From assembly GCA_030728545.1 (NCBI GenBank), contig JANQZQ010000024.1:1-39703 (forward strand): a stretch of 39,703 nucleotides of DNA, written 5' to 3'. A program made the translations under genes and the position numbers. Under the pieces are notes generated by a model. That model was not told the DNA's origin, did no database searches, and saw only the letters and a program-made list of their open reading frames with translations. Origin of the DNA: Ilumatobacteraceae bacterium (lineage in GTDB: Bacteria > Actinomycetota > Acidimicrobiia > Acidimicrobiales > Ilumatobacteraceae). This document shows positions 28,777 to 38,824 of this stretch, piece after piece; the first letter of the stretch is position 1, and each line of letters begins with the position of its first letter.

Positions 28777-29607
28777 ATGCGAGTGGCCAACCTGCAAGGT
28801 CGAGCAGCCTTCATTACCCCTGAGAACCTGGCAATTGATATCGAACGCGCCAGCAGCGGCGCGCTACCCCACGACCCGATGCAGTTGTTCGAACGCTGGG
28901 CGCAGGTGCGCAAGCTTGCGGCAACTGTGCATGGCGGCGTGCCGTTTGCTGCTGCCGATCTTGATGCGCCGTCACCACTTCCGCGACAGATTTTTGGCAT
29001 TGGCTTGAACTACCGAGAACACGCAGTCGAGACTGGCGCACCGATTCCCGACACGCCACTGACGTTCACCAAATTTGCCTCAGCCGTCAACAAGCCATTT
29101 GGCGACATCCCCATCGAAGTGTCGACCACCGATTGGGAAATTGAACTCGTCGTGGTCATCGGTTCGGGCGGTCGCAACATCGCCGAGTCAGCTGCGTGGG
29201 ACGCTGTAGCCGGGCTCTGCGTTGGCCAAGACATCAGTGACCGTGTGTTGCAGCGCGCCACCCAACCACCGCAGTTCAACCTGGGCAAAAGCCGACGGGG
29301 ATACGCACCGTTCGGCCCGTGGCTAGTTGACGCGACAACTGTGTCTAACCGTGATGCGCTCGCGCTGACCTGCACACTCAACGGCGAGGTGGTGCAACAG
29401 TCCAACAGCAGCGACTTAATTTTTTCGATTCCACAACTCGTTGCTTACCTGTCGAGCATCGTTGAGCTTTGCCCCGGCGACGCCATCTTCACCGGCACAC
29501 CGAGCGGCGTCGGCGGCGCGCGCACTCCACCACGCTTTTTGACATCAGGTGATGTGTTGGTATCAACTATTGACGGTGTTGGCTCGATTACCAACCGTTG
29601 CGTTTAG
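28777..29607 (+). CDS. fumarylacetoacetate hydrolase (FAH) family protein
   Basis: IFGIGLNYREHAVE, WEIELVVVIG, GDAIFTGTPSGVG. Confidence 0.92.
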   Translation: MRVANLQGRAAFITPENLAIDIERASSGALPHDPMQLFERWAQVRKLAATVHGGVPFAAADLDAPSPLPRQIFGIGLNYREHAVETGAPIPDTPLTFTKFASAVNKPFGDIPIEVSTTDWEIELVVVIGSGGRNIAESAAWDAVAGLCVGQDISDRVLQRATQPPQFNLGKSRRGYAPFGPWLVDATTVSNRDALALTCTLNGEVVQQSNSSDLIFSIPQLVAYLSSIVELCPGDAIFTGTPSGVGGARTPPRFLTSGDVLVSTIDGVGSITNRCV

Positions 29608-30380
29608 ACGACGGCTGCTTTCAGTTCTGCCACGAGTGCAGCAAATTCACCGCGCTCGGCGGGTGTCAATGATTGTTCGTAGATGTTGCTCATCAATTTG
29701 GCTGTTGTGGCTTCGGCGCGGGCGCGGGCTGGCGCAAGGTGTGCCACGTCGGGATACGGCTCTTGGTAGCCATGAATCTTGGCAAAGAAATTTCCGTTCT
29801 CACCGGTCAGCACTGCTTGAAGGCCAGTCAAACCTTCGGCTACTACTGCGTTGATATGCAAACAGCCGCGCAGCTCACGTAGGTAGGTCACCAGACGGTA
29901 CGTGCGGGCATGCGGGTTGGCCGGCAACGGCTCGGCACGCAGACCTGCAAACAGCGACAAGCCACCGGCATCCACCGACGCCACTACTTGTTCGGCGAGC
30001 GCATTGAACCGAGCGGCCCCAGCAAAACCAGAAATGTGGGCGATGCCCCAGGCGTCTGCTGCTCCGACATAGCGCGAGCCTGCCTTGCGGGCACCTTCGA
30101 CGGCGACGCCGCGCTCCCACATCTTGCGCACCAGGGGCTGGTCGAAAAACACAAACGCTGAGTAAATGACATCAGCATCAACATCGCCGAGCACTCCGCC
30201 ACGGCCAGCGAAATAAAACGAAAACCCGTCTGAATAGCCGGCTGCCTTACCGATCTCAGCGGTGGCCGGGTCGAGCATGTATTTGCTGCCCAGGTCGGAA
30301 AAAAACGGGCTGATCTCGTCGGTGAGGGCGACTGAGCTCATAGGGCTGGTGGGCGATGTGGCGTTGGGCATATCTGCCAT
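29604..30380 (-). CDS. SCO6745/SalK-like uncharacterised protein
   Basis: FYFAGRGGVLGDVDADVIYSAF pattern of that family; start uncertain (30380 or 30341); the ORF track extends to 30446. Confidence 0.6.
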   Translation of the reverse strand: MADMPNATSPTSPMSSVALTDEISPFFSDLGSKYMLDPATAEIGKAAGYSDGFSFYFAGRGGVLGDVDADVIYSAFVFFDQPLVRKMWERGVAVEGARKAGSRYVGAADAWGIAHISGFAGAARFNALAEQVVASVDAGGLSLFAGLRAEPLPANPHARTYRLVTYLRELRGCLHINAVVAEGLTGLQAVLTGENGNFFAKIHGYQEPYPDVAHLAPARARAEATTAKLMSNIYEQSLTPAERGEFAALVAELKAAVV

Positions 30381-30448
30381 AGTAGGCACCCCGATAGTCA
30401 CGGTCATTGGCGGCAGCTCAACTACGCTGACGAATGCCATCGTCATCT

Positions 30449-30630
30449 CGGGAGAGTGAAGCGCATTGCCAGTGCGCCATCACACCGAAGGAGCAACCAC
30501 CCCGGAACCTCTCAGGTACCTGAACCGAAATGATGGGCAACGCTGGAAAGCGAGGAGACCGACATCTCCTCCACCGACGGGGAAAAGCGGCTCGCCGCTG
30601 AAGCTCTCAGGTGCCAAAGACAGCGGGGGT
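30449..30630 (+). ncRNA. tandem glycine riboswitch
   Basis: Aptamer 1: CGGGAGAGTG...CACCGAAGGAGCAACCACCCCGGAACCTCTCAGGTACCTGAACCG; aptamer 2: CGCTGGAAAGCGAGGAGACC...CACCGACGGGGAAAA...GCTCTCAGGTGCCAAAGACAGCG with CGCTG/CAGCG P1; upstream of gcvP. Confidence 0.92.
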
Positions 30631-30679
30631 GCAAGCGCAGCACTGCGTTGGCACCATCCACGTCGGCATCGAAGGACTC

Positions 30680-33520
30680 ATGAACTTTGAATCCCGCCAC
30701 ATCGGCCCAGACGCAACCGAGCGCTCAGACATCGCCCGTCTACTTGGCTACGAATCCAATAGCGCTCTCGTTGCGGCAGTCGTGCCCACCGAGATATTGC
30801 AAACCGAACCGCTGGCGTTGGCCCCAGCAGTAAGCGAAGCCGTCGTACTGCAACAATTACGCGAGATTGCAGCTCGCAACCACGTACGTCGTTGTGTTAT
30901 CGGTGCGGGTTACTACCCCACCATCACGCCTCCGGTCATCTTGCGCAACGTGCTGGAAAACCCAGCGTGGTACACCGCCTACACCCCGTATCAACCCGAG
31001 ATCAGCCAAGGACGACTTGAAGCCCTGCTGAATTATCAAACACTGATCAGCGAGCTCACCGGGTTGGACATCGCCAATGCATCGCTACTTGACGAGTCAA
31101 CGGCCATTGCCGAAGCAGTCACCATGGCGCGGCGCACCGCCAAGAGCGAATCAAACATCGTCGCTTTGCATGACGACACGCATCCCCAACACATCGCCGT
31201 GCTGCGCGCTCGTTGCGAACCAGTTGGCGTCGAAGTCGCAGTGGTGCCATTACATGAACTCGCCACCATTGACGCATTTTGTGTCGTCGTGTCGCGGCCT
31301 TCATCGCGAGGAATCATTGCCAGCGATGCCGAAGTCACCGCCGTGATTCACGCAGCCCATCAGCGCAACGCCGTTGCGGTGTGCGTGACTGACCCGCTTG
31401 CTTCCACATTGCTCACCACCCCGGGTGCACTTGGGTTTGATATTGCGGTGGGCAGCGCCCAACGACTCGGTGTGCCCATGGGATTCGGCGGGCCACACGC
31501 AGCGTTTCTCGCCGCCAGCGACACCTTCGCCCGCTCGCTGCCAGGGCGTCTCGTGGGTGTCAGCACCGACACTGCTGGCCGACCTGCATTGCGTCTGGCG
31601 CTGCAAACCCGCGAACAACACATTCGTCGCGAAAAGGCCACGTCAAACATCTGCACAGCCCAGGCGCTGTTGGCCAACATCGCTGGCTTCTATGCGGCAT
31701 GGCATGGCCGTGATGGCTTGCAAGCCATTGCTCGACGCATCAGCGCCCTCACCCACGCCACCATCTCGGTGTTGCGCGAGCACAACGTCGGCACCATCGA
31801 TGATGGTTCACGATTCGACACCTTGACCGTTAGCAATGTGGATTCGCAAGCGATACATGCGCTTGCCCTGTCACACAACATTGTGATGCGCCACTTCGAT
31901 GCCCGCACTGTGGGTGTGAGCTACGACGAAACGTCAGACGCCTCTCTCGTTGTTGACGTGCTAGCCAGTTTTGGGGTCACCGTCTCTGTCGAGCAGATCG
32001 AAGAGCGTGCATTGCGACTTGCCATTGCCGACGAACAGCTTCGCTCCGACGATTTCCTCGGCCAAGCCGTATTCCGCCGCTATCGCACCGAAACCGAAAT
32101 GCTGCGTTACCTGCGCCGCTTGGCCGACAAAGATCTGGCTCTTGATCGCACGATGATCCCGCTGGGGTCGTGCACGATGAAGCTCAACGCCACCACCGAA
32201 ATGATTCCGGTGACTTGGCCCGAATTTGCCAACATCCATCCGCACGCGCCCGCCGCCGACACCGCTGGATACCGCCAACTCATTACCGAGCTCGAACAAA
32301 TGATGTGTGAGGTAACGGGTTACGACGCTGTGAGCCTGCAACCCAATGCTGGCAGCCAGGGCGAGTTTGCCGGCTTGCTGGCGATTCGCGCCTACCACAC
32401 CAGCCGTGGTGACACTCAACGCACGATTTGTCTTATCCCTGCCAGTGCGCACGGCACCAACGCCGCCAGCGCAGTAATGGCCGGCATGGATGTAGTCGCG
32501 TTGTCGTGCGATGCCCAGGGCAACGTGGATCTTGCCGACCTCACTGCCAAATGTGAAAAGGCCGGCAATCGACTTGCTGCACTCATGATCACTTATCCAT
32601 CAACTCATGGTGTGTTCGAAGAATCAGTCACTGCGATTTGTGAAACGGTGCACGCCCACGGCGGCCAGGTCTATGTCGACGGCGCCAACCTCAACGCGCT
32701 CGTTGGCGTCGCCAAGCCTGGGCATTTCGGTGCCGACGTAAGCCACCTCAACTTGCACAAGACGTTCTGTATTCCGCACGGCGGAGGCGGGCCCGGCGTT
32801 GGCCCAGTCGGCGTGCGCGCCCACTTGGCAGCTTTCTTGCCGGGCAACCCATTGAGCACCGAACCCCAAGTAGTCGGGCCGGTATCTGGTGCGCCATTCG
32901 GGTCAGCCGGCATCTTGCCCATCTCCTGGGTGTATGTGCGACTCATGGGCCCGGAAGGTTTGCGGCGTGCCACCGAGCAAGCAATCGTGAGTGCCAACTA
33001 TGTGTCGTGGCGCTTGCGCGACCACTTCCCCACGTTGTACAACGGCGCCAATAACTTGATTGCTCACGAATGCATCTTGGATCTGCGTGACATCACCAAA
33101 CAAACAGGTGTGTCAGTTGATGACGTGGCCAAACGACTGATGGACTATGGGTTCCATGCACCAACGATGAGCTTTCCAGTCGGCGGCACACTGATGGTCG
33201 AACCCACCGAAAGCGAATCGCGCGCCGAGCTGGACCGCTTCTGTGATGCGATGATCGCCATTCGCGGTGAAATCAATCGAGTCGCAGCCGGTGAATGGTC
33301 GGTCGAAGATTCACCACTGCGTCACGCACCGCACACCGTGCAAGACGTGGCCGGCGAATGGAAGCGGCCGTACGACCGTTCGTTGGCGCTGTATCCGCTC
33401 GCATCATTGCACGGCCGCGGTTACTTCCCGCCGGTTTCGCGCATCGACGCCGCCCATGGCGACCGCAACCTCGTTTGCTCGTGTGAACCACTCGAGGCGC
33501 TGGCCAGCACCGAAATCTGA
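30680..33520 (+). CDS. gcvP: glycine dehydrogenase (decarboxylating), P protein
   Basis: [18 protein letters not shown] start, [44 protein letters not shown] before ATG 30680; the upstream ORF start (30611) lies in the riboswitch. Confidence 0.97.
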   Translation: MNFESRHIGPDATERSDIARLLGYESNSALVAAVVPTEILQTEPLALAPAVSEAVVLQQLREIAARNHVRRCVIGAGYYPTITPPVILRNVLENPAWYTAYTPYQPEISQGRLEALLNYQTLISELTGLDIANASLLDESTAIAEAVTMARRTAKSESNIVALHDDTHPQHIAVLRARCEPVGVEVAVVPLHELATIDAFCVVVSRPSSRGIIASDAEVTAVIHAAHQRNAVAVCVTDPLASTLLTTPGALGFDIAVGSAQRLGVPMGFGGPHAAFLAASDTFARSLPGRLVGVSTDTAGRPALRLALQTREQHIRREKATSNICTAQALLANIAGFYAAWHGRDGLQAIARRISALTHATISVLREHNVGTIDDGSRFDTLTVSNVDSQAIHALALSHNIVMRHFDARTVGVSYDETSDASLVVDVLASFGVTVSVEQIEERALRLAIADEQLRSDDFLGQAVFRRYRTETEMLRYLRRLADKDLALDRTMIPLGSCTMKLNATTEMIPVTWPEFANIHPHAPAADTAGYRQLITELEQMMCEVTGYDAVSLQPNAGSQGEFAGLLAIRAYHTSRGDTQRTICLIPASAHGTNAASAVMAGMDVVALSCDAQGNVDLADLTAKCEKAGNRLAALMITYPSTHGVFEESVTAICETVHAHGGQVYVDGANLNALVGVAKPGHFGADVSHLNLHKTFCIPHGGGGPGVGPVGVRAHLAAFLPGNPLSTEPQVVGPVSGAPFGSAGILPISWVYVRLMGPEGLRRATEQAIVSANYVSWRLRDHFPTLYNGANNLIAHECILDLRDITKQTGVSVDDVAKRLMDYGFHAPTMSFPVGGTLMVEPTESESRAELDRFCDAMIAIRGEINRVAAGEWSVEDSPLRHAPHTVQDVAGEWKRPYDRSLALYPLASLHGRGYFPPVSRIDAAHGDRNLVCSCEPLEALASTEI

Positions 33521-33547
33521 TTGCAGCCCAACGGCTACGGTTGAATC

Positions 33548-33943
33548 GTGTCCACTACCCCTCCAGCACTTGATATTCAGAAGATCATCAGTGATGTTCT
33601 GGCGCTGCTGCGCAATGTCGACCCCGTCGGTGAAGGCGTCAAACTTGCCGATCAAGGCCGCCGCACGGTCGAAGCGCTGATTGTGGCACTCGAAAACGTT
33701 GGTGCCACGATGGACAACCTCAATCAGGCGGCAGCCCGCGTGAATCGCCTGCTTGATGACGTGGAAGACCCCATCCGCCGCATTGCCGGAATGGCCGACC
33801 AAGCAGGATCGCTCATCAACTTTTTGCCGTCGCTGGCCGGCAAGGCCGTAGCCAACCTGACGGCGAAACCCGACACGGCTGCACCTACTACTGCGTCTGG
33901 TGCTGCGTCACCTACTGGTGCGCCTACTACGCCTGCTTCGTGA
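33548..33943 (+). CDS. small hypothetical protein with Ala/Thr/Pro-rich tail
   Basis: GTG-initiated 131-codon ORF, helical core, low-complexity C-terminus; fits between flanking genes. Confidence 0.6.
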   Translation: MSTTPPALDIQKIISDVLALLRNVDPVGEGVKLADQGRRTVEALIVALENVGATMDNLNQAAARVNRLLDDVEDPIRRIAGMADQAGSLINFLPSLAGKAVANLTAKPDTAAPTTASGAASPTGAPTTPAS

Positions 33944-34982
33944 ACGGCGTTGCCACCACCGTGCCCGACAACTTCGCGTCGCGCACCACAATCTCCACCA
34001 CCTGACCCAGCTGAGTCGCAACGGGTGTAACCAACCCAAGCGCGATTCCCACCCCAAGCACGGGTGAGAAGTTTCCACTCGTAACAACGCCAACATCGAC
34101 CCCGTCAACCAAGATTCGCGACCCATCGCGCGGTGGGCGTCGCGAATCGGTGCGAATACCGCACAGCAAGCGATTCACGCCCGCTTCACGCTGCGCCACG
34201 AGGGCCGCTTTGCCGCGAAAGTCAGGCTTCTCCCAACCGACTACCCAACCCAGATCTGCTTCCAACGTCGTGATGTCAGGCGATAGTTCGTGCCCATGCA
34301 GTGGCAAGCCCGCTTCAAGTCGCAAGGTGTCACGCGCCCCCAGACCTGCGATGGCAACACCAGCCTGCAGCAAGGCAGTCGCTACCTGCTTGGCATGGTG
34401 CGCAGGGACAGCAATTTCTAAGCCGTCTTCTCCGGTGTATCCAGTTCCGGCCACAACACACTCCGCCCCCAACAAGTTGACCGTGGCTACACGAAATCGT
34501 TTCACACTTGCGGCTTCTGGCGACAACGTCGCAACGCGTTCGCGGGCATGTGGGCCCTGCACCGCCAAGATTGCGCGAGTGCTGGTGGTGTCGTCGCCAC
34601 CGATGATGGCGCGCACGCGGTCAGTGTTGGATGCATTCGGCATCACGTCGAAGATGTCAGGACCCAGCCACCACACGATGATGTCGTCACTCACTCCGCC
34701 TTGCTCGTTGCACGAGTGCGTGTACTGCGCGCGACCAGGCGCAATCTTGCGAAGGTCGTTCGTCAGTTCACGCTGCAACAGATCGAATGCATCAGCGCCG
34801 GATACTCGCACGGTGCCCAGATGCGACACGTCAAACATCGCGGCATCAGTGCGACACGCCATGTGCTCAGCGATGGTTCCTGCGGCATAAGACAATGGCA
34901 TTTCCCACCCGCCGAAGGGAACCATTTTGGCGCCGAGCTCACGGTGCAAAGCGTCAAGCGGCGAAAGACGGTTGCCCGTCAC
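33927..34982 (-). CDS. gcvT: glycine cleavage system aminomethyltransferase, T protein
   Basis: LDALHRELGAKMVPFGGWEMPLSY, FDVSHLGTVRVSG, GYTGEDGLEIAVP; likely GTG start at 34982. Confidence 0.95.
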   Translation of the reverse strand: MTGNRLSPLDALHRELGAKMVPFGGWEMPLSYAAGTIAEHMACRTDAAMFDVSHLGTVRVSGADAFDLLQRELTNDLRKIAPGRAQYTHSCNEQGGVSDDIIVWWLGPDIFDVMPNASNTDRVRAIIGGDDTTSTRAILAVQGPHARERVATLSPEAASVKRFRVATVNLLGAECVVAGTGYTGEDGLEIAVPAHHAKQVATALLQAGVAIAGLGARDTLRLEAGLPLHGHELSPDITTLEADLGWVVGWEKPDFRGKAALVAQREAGVNRLLCGIRTDSRRPPRDGSRILVDGVDVGVVTSGNFSPVLGVGIALGLVTPVATQLGQVVEIVVRDAKLSGTVVATPFTKQA

Positions 34983-34986
34983 GGCG

Positions 34987-35493
34987 TTACCGTGCGGCGC
35001 GGCGCAACGGTGCGGCGACAGAACCAGTGGTTGCTGCTGCACGTTGTTCGCTGCGCTTCAGTTCAATGATGCGGGCATCAAGTTCCTGCTTCACATTTGC
35101 CAGCGGCAACACGTTCAACACACCTTGTCCGTTGCGTACTGCGTCGATCAGGTGATCGCCATCGCATAACACCACACTCTTGCCACTAATCACCACGTGC
35201 GCCGAAGCAACATCGGTGGTCACATGGCGACGCAAATAATCGAACACTGCCCGCACTGACTCGAGCTTGATCCCGGCATCAAGCAGATTCTTGATTACTT
35301 TCAGCTCAAGCAAATCTCGATACACGTACTCACGACGGGTGCCACTGCCTGCTGCATCGGTGGCTGACGGCCGAACCAAATTGGTGCGCGCCCAATAATC
35401 AAGTTGGCGATACGTGATGTTGACAATGTCGGCGGCCTGCTTGCCGCTGTACGTGCGCAATGAATCGAACTGGTTCACCCGCGCTGCCCCCAT
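34987..35493 (-). CDS. MerR-family transcriptional regulator
   Basis: YSGKQAADIVNITYRQLDYWARTNLVRPS HTH; position corresponds to the Rv1830-like gene of the conserved actinobacterial gcvH region. Confidence 0.88.
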   Translation of the reverse strand: MGAARVNQFDSLRTYSGKQAADIVNITYRQLDYWARTNLVRPSATDAAGSGTRREYVYRDLLELKVIKNLLDAGIKLESVRAVFDYLRRHVTTDVASAHVVISGKSVVLCDGDHLIDAVRNGQGVLNVLPLANVKQELDARIIELKRSEQRAAATTGSVAAPLRRAAR

Positions 35494-35545
35494 AGGAATG
35501 GCAACGCTACGGGCAAGACCCCCTGCGCGCCAACTGTGGGGCTAC

Positions 35546-36049
35546 CTACTTTTCGTCGAAGTCCTCAGGATTGATGGTGTCGATGAAATCCCGAAACTCC
35601 CCAATGATTTCCTCAGAATCATCCCCACTCTCGGTGGCGATAACGCCCACTTCGTCCAACAGCACGCGATGGGCGGCAATCGGGATGTCGGCACGCACCG
35701 CCAAAGCGATGGCGTCCGAAGGCCGGCACGAAATGGTGTGGGTTTGGCCCTGGTGCAGCAACTGAATCTCGGCAAAATACGTGTGCTCGCGCATCTCGGT
35801 GATGACGACCCGCCGCAAGTGAGCGCCGAGCTCTTCAAACACATTGACCAACAAGTCGTGCGTCAACGGTCGGGGCGGAACACGACCTTCCAGCGCGTGT
35901 TCAATCGCCATGTACTCAGAAGCTCCGATATAGATACTGAGCAACCGCCGATCGCCATCGTTTTCTCGTAACTGCATCAACGGCACATTGGCCGGAGTCT
36001 CGATGCGAACTCCGACAAGTTCGAGGTCTACGCAGTCGCCAGCACTCAT
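35546..36049 (-). CDS. bifunctional nuclease family protein (DUF151)
   Basis: LLSIYIGASEYMAIEHALEGRVPPRPLTHDLL, SCRPSDAIALAVR. Confidence 0.93.
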   Translation of the reverse strand: MSAGDCVDLELVGVRIETPANVPLMQLRENDGDRRLLSIYIGASEYMAIEHALEGRVPPRPLTHDLLVNVFEELGAHLRRVVITEMREHTYFAEIQLLHQGQTHTISCRPSDAIALAVRADIPIAAHRVLLDEVGVIATESGDDSEEIIGEFRDFIDTINPEDFDEK

Positions 36050-36069
36050 GGCGCAAGCGTAGCAACGGC

Positions 36070-36867
36070 CTACCCTTCGGGTCGCAAGCCCTTGGTCACA
36101 TTGCGTAGCAACGCTGTGCGCAACTCTTCCCCAAGGGCGATGAGATCATCGAGCAACTTCATCGCTTCACTTGACGAGTCGCCAAGCGCGTTCACCCCGC
36201 GTGCCGAGAGCGCTGAACGCACCAGTGGCTCAAAGACATCAGCCTCACGCTCGGCTGAAAGCCGCCAGGTCATCAACAAACGCGGGTCAATGCCGAGCGC
36301 TGCTAGCCGTCCGGCCAAATGCACGATGTCGCGATCAGTTTCGTCAAAATACGGGTCAACTCCCATCATGCGCGGGCGCACCAACTTCATCTTTTCCAAC
36401 ACCGCCAACATCTCGGTGCTCACACCAGTGGCATCCAACACATCATTGCGCGACAGTCGCTCGCGACGCTTTGGCGCCAACGGCTTGCGGCTGTTGTCAA
36501 CACCCGCGCCCGACCCCGGCGCAGCAGCGCCCTGGCGATTGGTCGGATGACCTGGCGATGGCAGTTGGATTCCACGCGGCATGCTCGGGTCAGTTACGTC
36601 TTGTGGCCGCAGAAACCCGTCGCTGGTTTCACCCTCGAGACGATCGCGAATGACGCGCAGTGGCAAGAAGTTATCTTTTTGCTCACGCAAGATGAACCGC
36701 AGACGATCGACTTCTGGTTTGGTGAACTTGCGATACCCCGAAGCGGTTCGCTCGGGGGTGATTAAGCCCTGACTCTCCAAGAACCGGATTTTGGAAATGG
36801 TGACATCCGGAAACTCTTCGGCAAGCAACGCGAGCACCTCACCGATGGACAAAAACTGTTCAGTCAC
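36070..36867 (-). CDS. MerR-family regulator (FtsR/Rv1828-like)
   Basis: LSIGEVLALLAEEFPDVTISKIRFLESQGLITPERTASGYRKFT; conserved neighbourhood. Confidence 0.9.
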   Translation of the reverse strand: MTEQFLSIGEVLALLAEEFPDVTISKIRFLESQGLITPERTASGYRKFTKPEVDRLRFILREQKDNFLPLRVIRDRLEGETSDGFLRPQDVTDPSMPRGIQLPSPGHPTNRQGAAAPGSGAGVDNSRKPLAPKRRERLSRNDVLDATGVSTEMLAVLEKMKLVRPRMMGVDPYFDETDRDIVHLAGRLAALGIDPRLLMTWRLSAEREADVFEPLVRSALSARGVNALGDSSSEAMKLLDDLIALGEELRTALLRNVTKGLRPEG

Positions 36868-36872
36868 CAGAG

Positions 36873-37349
36873 CTATCCGAAAAATGCAACTAGGCGAAAC
36901 CGACCGATTTGAATTTCGTCGCCATGATTGAGTGCTGCCTCTTCGACCCGCTGGCTGTTTACATAGGTGCCGTTCAGCGAGCCAAGGTCGCGCACTAACC
37001 AGGCACCGCCTTGTTGCACAAAAATCGCATGCTGGCGCGACACGGTGAAGTCGTCGAGTGCGATGTCGTTATCGGGCACTCGCCCAGCGCTGACTTGATG
37101 GCCACTCAGGCTGTATCGGGTGCCGATTTCGGCCCCTTGGCGAACCACGAGCATTACTTCACCTGGTGCAACTTCACCGCCGTGAACGACGGCATTGTCG
37201 TCATCACCCACGGCATCAAGCAACGGGTCAGTTTTGGGCAGCACACTCGTGCGCAGACTCGGCGTGTCGACCACAGCCCCACAAGCAGAACAAAACGTTG
37301 AGGATGGCGGATTGCGATGACCGCACTGGTTGCAAAAAACGTATTCCAT
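36873..37349 (-). CDS. zinc-ribbon plus FHA-domain protein (GarA-like)
   Basis: N-terminal CNQCG..CSACG ribbon; FHA core GRVPDNDIALDDFTVSRQHA...DLGSLNGTYVN. Confidence 0.88.
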   Translation of the reverse strand: MEYVFCNQCGHRNPPSSTFCSACGAVVDTPSLRTSVLPKTDPLLDAVGDDDNAVVHGGEVAPGEVMLVVRQGAEIGTRYSLSGHQVSAGRVPDNDIALDDFTVSRQHAIFVQQGGAWLVRDLGSLNGTYVNSQRVEEAALNHGDEIQIGRFRLVAFFG

Positions 37350-37351
37350 CG

Positions 37352-37726
37352 TTAACCCGCCAGGAGAGCTTCGTAGTCTGACGCGCTCAGCAAGCCTGGC
37401 ACTTCGCCCTCAATGGTGATTTCACAAATCCAACCTGCGCCATATGGATCAGAGTTCAACAACTCTGGTTGACTCGCTAGCGCCTCGTTGACGGCAGTTA
37501 CTGTGCCCGAAACAGGGGCGTAAATGTCAGAAACACTCTTGGTGCTCTCTACTTCGGTGAACGACTGGTCGGCCACCACTTTGCCACCCAATGTGGGAAC
37601 ACCGACGAACACCACGTCACCCAATGCGTCCTGGGCGTAGTCAGTAATGCCGATGCGCGCCACCATGCCGGTGATGAGCACCCATTCGTGCTGAGCGGTG
37701 TAGCGGAGTTCAACGGGGACAGCCAT
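37352..37726 (-). CDS. gcvH: glycine cleavage system H protein
   Basis: YTAQHEWV, VESTKSVSDIYAPVSGTV lipoyl-lysine motif; start MAVPVELRYT at 37726. Confidence 0.95.
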   Translation of the reverse strand: MAVPVELRYTAQHEWVLITGMVARIGITDYAQDALGDVVFVGVPTLGGKVVADQSFTEVESTKSVSDIYAPVSGTVTAVNEALASQPELLNSDPYGAGWICEITIEGEVPGLLSASDYEALLAG

Positions 37727-37760
37727 GGCCTCAACCGTAGCCTCAGGTTGAGACCTGTTT

Positions 37761-38336
37761 CTAGGCCGCAGAAGTTGCACGCGCCGTGCGCACACCACGC
37801 CACACCAGTGGCACGTAGAGCACCGCAGTCGCGTAACACAGCACCAAGCCCGGCAAACCGATTGCCCATCCGGCATTGCGGGCACCCAACGCCCACCCTG
37901 CATCGCTACTACCAAGCAACATGAGCGGAAACGCCACCATCAACGCAAAGGTGTAGTTCTTGCCCCATTGGTTGACCGCAAAGCGCTGCATGCCCAGGGC
38001 CGTGCCGCCCAGCATCATCGCACCCACGAATACTTCCCGCAACACCACCGACCACCCGAACCAGGCCGGCACCGACCCATCGAGCACGATGGCTCCCACC
38101 CCAACAATGAGCAGTAGACGATCGACTGCGGGGTCAAAGACCGCCCCGAATTCACTGCGTTGGTCCAAACGCCGTGCCAACCAGCCGTCGATCCAATCGG
38201 TGGTGCCGAGTACCCCGAGCAGATAGGCAGCCGCCTCGCGATTGTCGCGCCAAAAAAGCAGCCACAAAAACAACGGCAAACAAAACAAGCGCAACAGGGT
38301 GACCAGGTTGGGCCACGTTGCAAGATTGCGACCCAT
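37761..38336 (-). CDS. CDP-alcohol phosphatidyltransferase (PgsA-like)
   Basis: D(x2)DG(x2)AR(x8)G(x3)D(x3)D motif: DWIDGWLARRLDQRSEFGAVFDPAVD; start MGRNLATWPN. Confidence 0.9.
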   Translation of the reverse strand: MGRNLATWPNLVTLLRLFCLPLFLWLLFWRDNREAAAYLLGVLGTTDWIDGWLARRLDQRSEFGAVFDPAVDRLLLIVGVGAIVLDGSVPAWFGWSVVLREVFVGAMMLGGTALGMQRFAVNQWGKNYTFALMVAFPLMLLGSSDAGWALGARNAGWAIGLPGLVLCYATAVLYVPLVWRGVRTARATSAA

Positions 38337-38387
38337 CGAGGCGAAGGCTAGTTCGCTGACGCGTAACGATGAACTATCGTCGGCATC

Positions 38388-38807
38388 ATGACGTCGTTGT
38401 TCACCCGAATCATCGAAGGCGAACTGCCTGGACACTTCGCCCTGCGCGACGACCAGTGCGTGGTCTTCATGACCATCAGTCCCATCACCACAGGCCATGC
38501 ATTGGTGGTGCCACGCACACCGATCGACCAATGGATTGACATGCCCGCAGCACTCAACGGGCATCTTTTTGAGGTCGCTCGGCGTGTGGGCTTGGCCCAA
38601 CGGGTGGCGTTTGGCACCGATCGTGTCGGGCTACTCATCGCTGGGTTCGAAGTAAATCACTGCCATTTGCATTGTGTGCCCGCAAACGCCATTGCCGATC
38701 TGGATTTTTCTCGCCAAGAACAAGGCGTGTCAGCCGAACGCTTGGCTGATGCGGCCGCCCGGTTAGCGGCCCAACTACGCGCCGACGGCGTGTCTGGCGC
38801 GCTGTAG
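38388..38807 (+). CDS. HIT-family hydrolase
   Basis: HCHLHCVP histidine triad; TTGHALVVPR. Confidence 0.93.
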   Translation: MTSLFTRIIEGELPGHFALRDDQCVVFMTISPITTGHALVVPRTPIDQWIDMPAALNGHLFEVARRVGLAQRVAFGTDRVGLLIAGFEVNHCHLHCVPANAIADLDFSRQEQGVSAERLADAAARLAAQLRADGVSGAL

Positions 38808-38824
38808 CCAGGCGGCAATACCAA

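Noticed and set aside
30611-30679. N-terminal extension of gcvP ([23 protein letters not shown])
   Set aside because: Lies within and just after the glycine riboswitch; the conserved GcvP N-terminus and SD place the start at 30680.
38341-38380. Short inverted repeats between pgsA-like and HIT genes (GCGAA..TTCGC, ACGAT..ATCGT)
   Set aside because: Only 5-bp arms; expected often by chance.
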